Source: Desulfocapsaceae bacterium
GTDB lineage: Bacteria; Desulfobacterota; Desulfobulbia; Desulfobulbales; Desulfocapsaceae
Direction: 5' to 3'
Length of the DNA: 64,000 nt
Assembly (NCBI GenBank): GCA_031292275.1
Contig: JARLHL010000071.1
Location: 43,908 to 107,907 of the forward strand
A program made the position numbers and the translations under genes. Below the pieces are notes generated by a model that saw only the letters and a list, made by a program, of their open reading frames with translations, was not told the origin of the DNA and did not search any database. Below are positions 64,000 to 64,000 of this stretch, in pieces. The stretch's first letter is position 1, and each line of letters starts with the position of its first letter.

Positions 64000-64000
64000 G

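Noticed and set aside
1..64000. CRISPR arrays, rRNA and tRNA genes, including tRNA-Sec
   Set aside because: I saw no regular direct repeats with spacers and no tRNA-like cloverleaf by eye; the selenocysteine machinery must lie elsewhere. A tRNAscan/Infernal run would settle this.

Overview
The window looks like a chromosome segment of a strictly anaerobic deltaproteobacterium-type organism (Desulfobacterota, probably a sulfur- or sulfate-metabolising, Desulfobulbales-like lineage). The evidence is two separate HdrABC electron-bifurcation modules (one with an F420-non-reducing [NiFe] hydrogenase, one with acetogen-type MetVF), two sulfide:quinone oxidoreductases, hgcAB (mercury methylation), many cyclic-di-GMP/PAS signalling proteins and very heavy use of selenocysteine. 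The taxonomic call is inference; there is no rRNA or tRNA in the window to test it.

Layout. 0-3 kb: start of a probable secreted protein, RlpA and an aromatic/aspartate aminotransferase. 3-7.1 kb: a promoter with two related palindromes, then DUF1641 and two SQR paralogues; the second has an in-frame TGA exactly at the catalytic-cysteine position of the first. 7.1-9.6 kb (minus): hgcA-hgcB-Trm5-like methyltransferase. 9.9-16 kb: sulfatase-type membrane enzyme, DinB protein, EAL-GGDEF protein, ComEA-like protein. 16.4-28.2 kb (plus): metF-like gene, PAS kinase, hdrC, hdrB, a double-length hdrA, mvhD with a TGA (Sec) codon, metV, metF, response regulator, hybrid kinase. 28.3-31.1 kb: aconitase. 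31.3-32.7 kb: gene graveyard (Tn3 transposase, toxin-antitoxin, CDF transporter pieces). 32.8-34.3 kb: methyltransferase and sterol-desaturase-family protein. 34.5-40 kb (minus): an ArsR-headed operon in which five consecutive genes carry in-frame TGA codons, each followed by a bacterial SECIS-like hairpin. 42-49 kb (plus): hdrA-hdrC-hdrB-mvhD-mvhG-mvhA plus hydrogenase protease. 49-55 kb: a sigma-54-controlled module (SDR, CoA-transferase, GntP permease, PAS-AAA regulator). 55-64 kb: broken PP2C phosphatase, two sister REC-PAS3 proteins with different output domains, thiolase fragment, then IS66/IS5-type fragments and a frameshifted tyrosine recombinase.

Main result. Reading eight in-frame TGA codons as selenocysteine restores seven proteins. 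In the SQR, the MvhD and the rhodanese the TGA replaces a cysteine seen in a paralogue or expected in the family. All eight TGAs are followed, 17 to 24 nt downstream, by a short stem whose apical loop has G in its first two bases. The two glutaredoxin-like genes share the same Sec position (16), the same 24-nt spacing and the same loop (AGGTT), with compensated base pairs in the stem. The 35.2-39.9 kb operon encodes a winged-helix protein with Sec, a rhodanese-DsbD fusion with two Sec, two small Sec thiol-redox-like proteins and a Sec-containing membrane permease. It is the best candidate in the window for a little-described system, plausibly transmembrane sulfur/selenium or metalloid redox handling under ArsR control; the function is inference.

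How the parts fit. HdrABC-MvhADG would couple H2 oxidation to ferredoxin and heterodisulfide-type reduction. MetVF-HdrABC-MvhD would do the methylene-H4folate branch of the Wood-Ljungdahl pathway, whose methyl groups also feed corrinoid proteins such as HgcA. SQR handles sulfide. The sigma-54 module suggests use of a hydroxy- or keto-acid via its CoA ester.
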